From NCBI RefSeq assembly GCF_946479415.1, contig NZ_CAMLFY010000007.1:1-64000 (forward strand): 64,000 bases of DNA. Direction: 5' to 3'. This DNA is from an uncultured Shinella sp. Lineage in GTDB: Bacteria; Pseudomonadota; Alphaproteobacteria; Rhizobiales; Rhizobiaceae. Under the pieces are notes generated by a model. The model was not told the DNA's origin, made no database searches, and was given only the letters and a program-made list of their open reading frames with translations. Position numbers and translations under genes: made by a program. Within the stretch, counting starts at the first letter, position 1. Each line of letters opens with the position of its first letter. Below are positions 63,577 through 64,000 of the stretch, in pieces.

Positions 63577-64000
63577 TCACTTCTGATGGATGGTTTTCTC
63601 TAGCATTTTGCGTGTGCGCAACGCCGTGGAGCTGAGCGGCGAACGCGGCCCGTGGATGAACGTCCAGGCGGGCGCCCGGCGGCCCGGCAGGCTCATCGCG
63701 TCCTCCTCGTCGACGCGGGCATAGTCGAAGGTCTTGGCCATGCGCGAGGAGAGGTAGGCGAGCGTCGAGCCCGGCCGGTCGATGACGGCGATCGGGAAGG
63801 TGCCGGCGATCGTCTGCCAGTTCTGCCATTTGTGGAAGGTTTTCAGGTTGTCGGCGCCCATGATCCAGACGAAGTTGACGCCACGGTTCAGCGCCTGCAC
63901 GCGTTCCAAAGTCTTGGCTGTATAGCTCTGGCCAAGCCGCTTTTCGAAGGCCGTCACTTTGACGCGGGGACTGGGTGCAAGGTCTTCGCTGAGACGAATG
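63577..64000 (-). CDS. nadD: Nicotinate-nucleotide adenylyltransferase (5' end beyond window)
   Basis: The C-terminal 140 codons are visible; the start lies past 64000. The enzyme makes deamido-NAD from nicotinate mononucleotide and ATP. Motifs are FVWIMGADNLKTFHKWQNW, IAVIDRPGST and the phosphate-binding SPLSSTALRTR near the C-terminus (ISSTxIR-type). Upstream codons to the window edge (LSEDLAPSPRVKVTAFEKRL) keep the frame open and match NadD. The nadD-rsfS-rlmH order is widespread. Confidence 0.94.
   Translation of the reverse strand, partial: IRLSEDLAPSPRVKVTAFEKRLGQSYTAKTLERVQALNRGVNFVWIMGADNLKTFHKWQNWQTIAGTFPIAVIDRPGSTLAYLSSRMAKTFDYARVDEEDAMSLPGRRAPAWTFIHGPRSPLSSTALRTRKMLEKTIHQK

Overview
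This 64 kb window is the origin-proximal part of an alphaproteobacterial chromosome, almost certainly from the Rhizobiaceae (Rhizobium, Agrobacterium, Ensifer or Shinella type). The evidence is high GC content, a replication origin next to hemE, chromosomal parAB with TGTTTCACGTGAAACA-type parS sites, TrcR (DUF1013), a 1593-residue NAD-glutamate dehydrogenase, an SDHAF4-type protein, and the gene order nadD-rsfS-rlmH-envC-ctpA-deacetylase-rppH. I could not fix the genus. No tRNA, rRNA, insertion sequence, prophage or CRISPR array was seen; the window is mostly housekeeping sequence.

Region by region. 0-5 kb: gyrB (cut by the window edge), an XRE regulator, Smr, MltA-like and Tim44-like genes, all leftward. 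4.7-5.7 kb: fxsA and secB, rightward. 5.8-9.4 kb: a tightly packed leftward run ppsR-maf-aroE-coaE-dnaQ. 9.37-9.77 kb: the putative oriC, with DnaA boxes, five GANTC sites and an AT-rich end. 9.8-18.6 kb, rightward: hemE-hemJ, rho, mnmE-mnmG-rsmG-parA-parB. 18.6-22.8 kb, leftward: leuS-lptE-holA. 23-31.7 kb: yggS, a PrpE-like ligase, trcR, acs, an SDHAF4 homologue, htpX and rsmB. 31.9-44.4 kb: a heparinase II/III-like protein, purH, an Atg22-like MFS transporter, NAD-GDH, pyridoxal kinase, beta-carbonic anhydrase and a MltB-like transglycosylase. 44.6-51.5 kb: asd with a candidate leader peptide, an MHS-type transporter with a large insertion, a PAP2 phosphatase, and leuB, ridA and leuD. 51.6-57.7 kb: a CoA-ester lyase, DUF1737, a metallopeptidase, bfd-bfr behind a probable Irr box, and a 989-residue RTX-type calcium-binding protein. 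57.8-64 kb, leftward: rppH, divergent polysaccharide deacetylase, ctpA, envC, rlmH, rsfS and nadD (cut by the edge).

Functionally, the left third is an origin/segregation module: oriC, parA, parB and six near-consensus parS sites between 7.9 and 29.3 kb, several of them inside genes. The far right is an envelope and division module (EnvC-like activator, CtpA, deacetylase) joined to ribosome and RNA maintenance genes (RlmH, RsfS, RppH).

The least expected items are these: a 39-codon ORF ending in a Lys/Thr/Met-rich tail, with its own promoter and hairpins, just upstream of asd, which looks like an attenuation leader; an rsfS gene with no ATG, GTG or TTG where its start should be; a roughly 190-residue periplasmic insertion in an MHS transporter; a palindrome overlapping the gyrB promoter; and paired GTTCCC palindromes before the RTX gene.
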